A stretch of 23,744 nucleotides of DNA, from NCBI GenBank assembly GCA_030684755.1, contig JAUXXN010000330.1, forward strand, positions 1-23,744. Reading direction: 5' to 3'. Shown in pieces: positions 22,810 to 23,744 of this stretch. The position numbers and the translations under genes were made by a program. Origin of the DNA: Hydrogenophaga sp. (lineage in GTDB: Bacteria > Pseudomonadota > Gammaproteobacteria > Burkholderiales > Burkholderiaceae_C). Below the pieces are notes generated by a model, which was not told the origin of the DNA, did no database searches, and saw only the letters and a list, made by a program, of their open reading frames with translations. How positions within the stretch are numbered: the first letter of the stretch is position 1; each line of letters opens with the position of its first letter.

Positions 22810-23744
22810 ATGCTGTCCGAATTTCTGCTCAGTGAAATGACCCGCCTGGGCCAGCAAGACGCCCTGCCGCTGCACCGCCAGCTGTACGAAGCGCTGCGCC
22901 GCGCCATGCTCGACGGCAAGCTGGCCGCAGGGGAGCGCCTGCCATCGAGCCGCGACCTGGCGCAAGACCTGCAACTCTCGCGCAACACGGTGGTGGCCGC
23001 CATCAACCAGCTCAGCGTCGAAGGCTACCTGGCCAGCCGCGTGGGCAGCGGCACCTATGTGAACGACAGCGTGCCGCGCACCCTGCCCGGCCAGGGCAGC
23101 CACCGCGCCGGGGGCCCGGCCCGCGTCAGCGTGCCCGGCGGGCGGCTGTCCACGCGCGGTGTGGCCCTGTCCACCACCTTTTGCGCCACCGAACTGGAGG
23201 TTCAGCCGTTCACCCCCGGCATCGCCGACTTCAGCGCCTTCCCGGTCACGCTCTGGCAGCGCCTGCAAAACAAACACTGGCGCATGACCTACCCGGACAT
23301 GCTCGACTACGCCACCTCCGGCGGCTACGCCCCGCTGCGCCGCGCCGTGGCAGACTATTTGCGCGTGTTCCGCAGCGTGCAGCTCGACGCCGACCAGGTC
23401 ATCATCACCACCGGCACCCAGCAATCGCTCGAACTCTGCGCCCGCCTGCTGGCCGACCACGGCGACACCGTGTGGGCCGAAGACCCGGCCTACTGGGGCG
23501 CCGTCAAAGCCTTCATGGCCACCGGCCTGCACATCCACCCCGTGGAAGTGGACACCGAAGGCATCCACCCCACCGAGGCCGACAACGCCCAACCGCCGCG
23601 CCTGATCTACCTCACCCCCTCGCACCAATACCCCACCGGCGCGGTGATGATCCTGCCCCGGCGCCACCAACTGCTGGCCACCGCCCGCGCCCACTGCGCC
23701 TGGGTGCTGGAAGACGATTACGACAGCGAATACCGCTTCAGCGG
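22810..23744 (+). CDS. MocR-type (GntR wHTH plus aminotransferase fold) regulator, 3' end outside window
   Basis: An open frame from ATG 22810 runs off the window end (about 311 residues seen). Residues 20-85 form a GntR-type winged helix with 'LAAGERLPSSRDLAQDLQLS' and 'RNTVVAAINQLSVEGYL', followed by SGTYV. From about 130 on there is a class I aminotransferase fold: 'YATSGGYAPLRRAVADYLR', 'IITTGTQQSLELCARLL', HQYPTG, and DDYDSEYRFSG at the very end. The PLP-binding Lys would lie just beyond the window. Members sense PLP-bound amines or related ligands (GabR, PdxR). Divergence from puuD and the shared direct repeat point to control of polyamine/GABA genes. Which ligand it senses is an inference. 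Confidence 0.9.
   Translation, partial: MLSEFLLSEMTRLGQQDALPLHRQLYEALRRAMLDGKLAAGERLPSSRDLAQDLQLSRNTVVAAINQLSVEGYLASRVGSGTYVNDSVPRTLPGQGSHRAGGPARVSVPGGRLSTRGVALSTTFCATELEVQPFTPGIADFSAFPVTLWQRLQNKHWRMTYPDMLDYATSGGYAPLRRAVADYLRVFRSVQLDADQVIITTGTQQSLELCARLLADHGDTVWAEDPAYWGAVKAFMATGLHIHPVEVDTEGIHPTEADNAQPPRLIYLTPSHQYPTGAVMILPRRHQLLATARAHCAWVLEDDYDSEYRFS

Noticed and set aside
22744..23694. Minus-strand frame of 316 codons at the right edge
   Set aside because: It is Gly/Ala/Val/His-rich and motif-free. The plus strand encodes a clear MocR regulator over the same bases.

Overview
The window looks like a chromosomal segment of a GC-rich betaproteobacterium of the order Burkholderiales, probably family Comamonadaceae. 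This rests on the protein styles (ECF41 sigma factor, GlnT-type ligase, Pot transporter, MocR regulator) and on GC-rich palindromic intergenic repeats of a kind I remember from that family. No tRNA, rRNA, CRISPR array or complete insertion sequence was seen. All family names come from reading motifs by eye; no search was run.

Positions 1-4500 are a mosaic of small units. They hold the 3' end of an ECF41-type sigma factor gene, a soxC-like molybdenum sulfite/sulfane dehydrogenase gene, and a soxD-like cytochrome c gene broken by a frameshift. A Crp/Fnr-family regulator is divergent from a small DUF2892 membrane protein, with a perfect CRP-type palindrome between them. A class II aldolase-fold protein follows, convergent with an orphan kinase-like protein.

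Positions 5263-8520 carry a degraded fragment of a glutamine-synthetase-family gene, then a compact three-gene signalling module. The module is a membrane receptor with a PilJ-type sensor fused to a CheA-like Hpt/ATPase core, a CheY-like receiver, and a CheX-type phosphatase.

Positions 8530-23744 are dominated by polyamine and GABA metabolism. On the minus strand lie puuD-puuA-spuC, then potF-potG-potH-potI, then puuC, a DUF4160/DUF2442 pair, gabT and a type III glutamate-amine ligase. A divergent MocR-type regulator at the right edge (truncated by the window) shares a 125-bp promoter region, containing a tandem direct repeat, with puuD. Together the genes would import putrescine, glutamylate it, oxidise it through an aldehyde to gamma-glutamyl-GABA, release GABA and transaminate it to succinate semialdehyde. 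No puuB oxidase is visible, so the SpuC-like aminotransferase may fill that step.

Between the pot genes and puuC lies a damaged hicAB toxin-antitoxin locus. Its hicA is reduced to a 3' fragment, and a 103-bp palindromic element separates it from an intact hicB. A second palindromic element lies between hicB and potI. The least expected items are the receptor-kinase/CheY/CheX module, the glutamine synthetase remnant, the frameshifted soxD, the broken hicAB locus and the DUF4160/DUF2442 pair inside the catabolic cluster.
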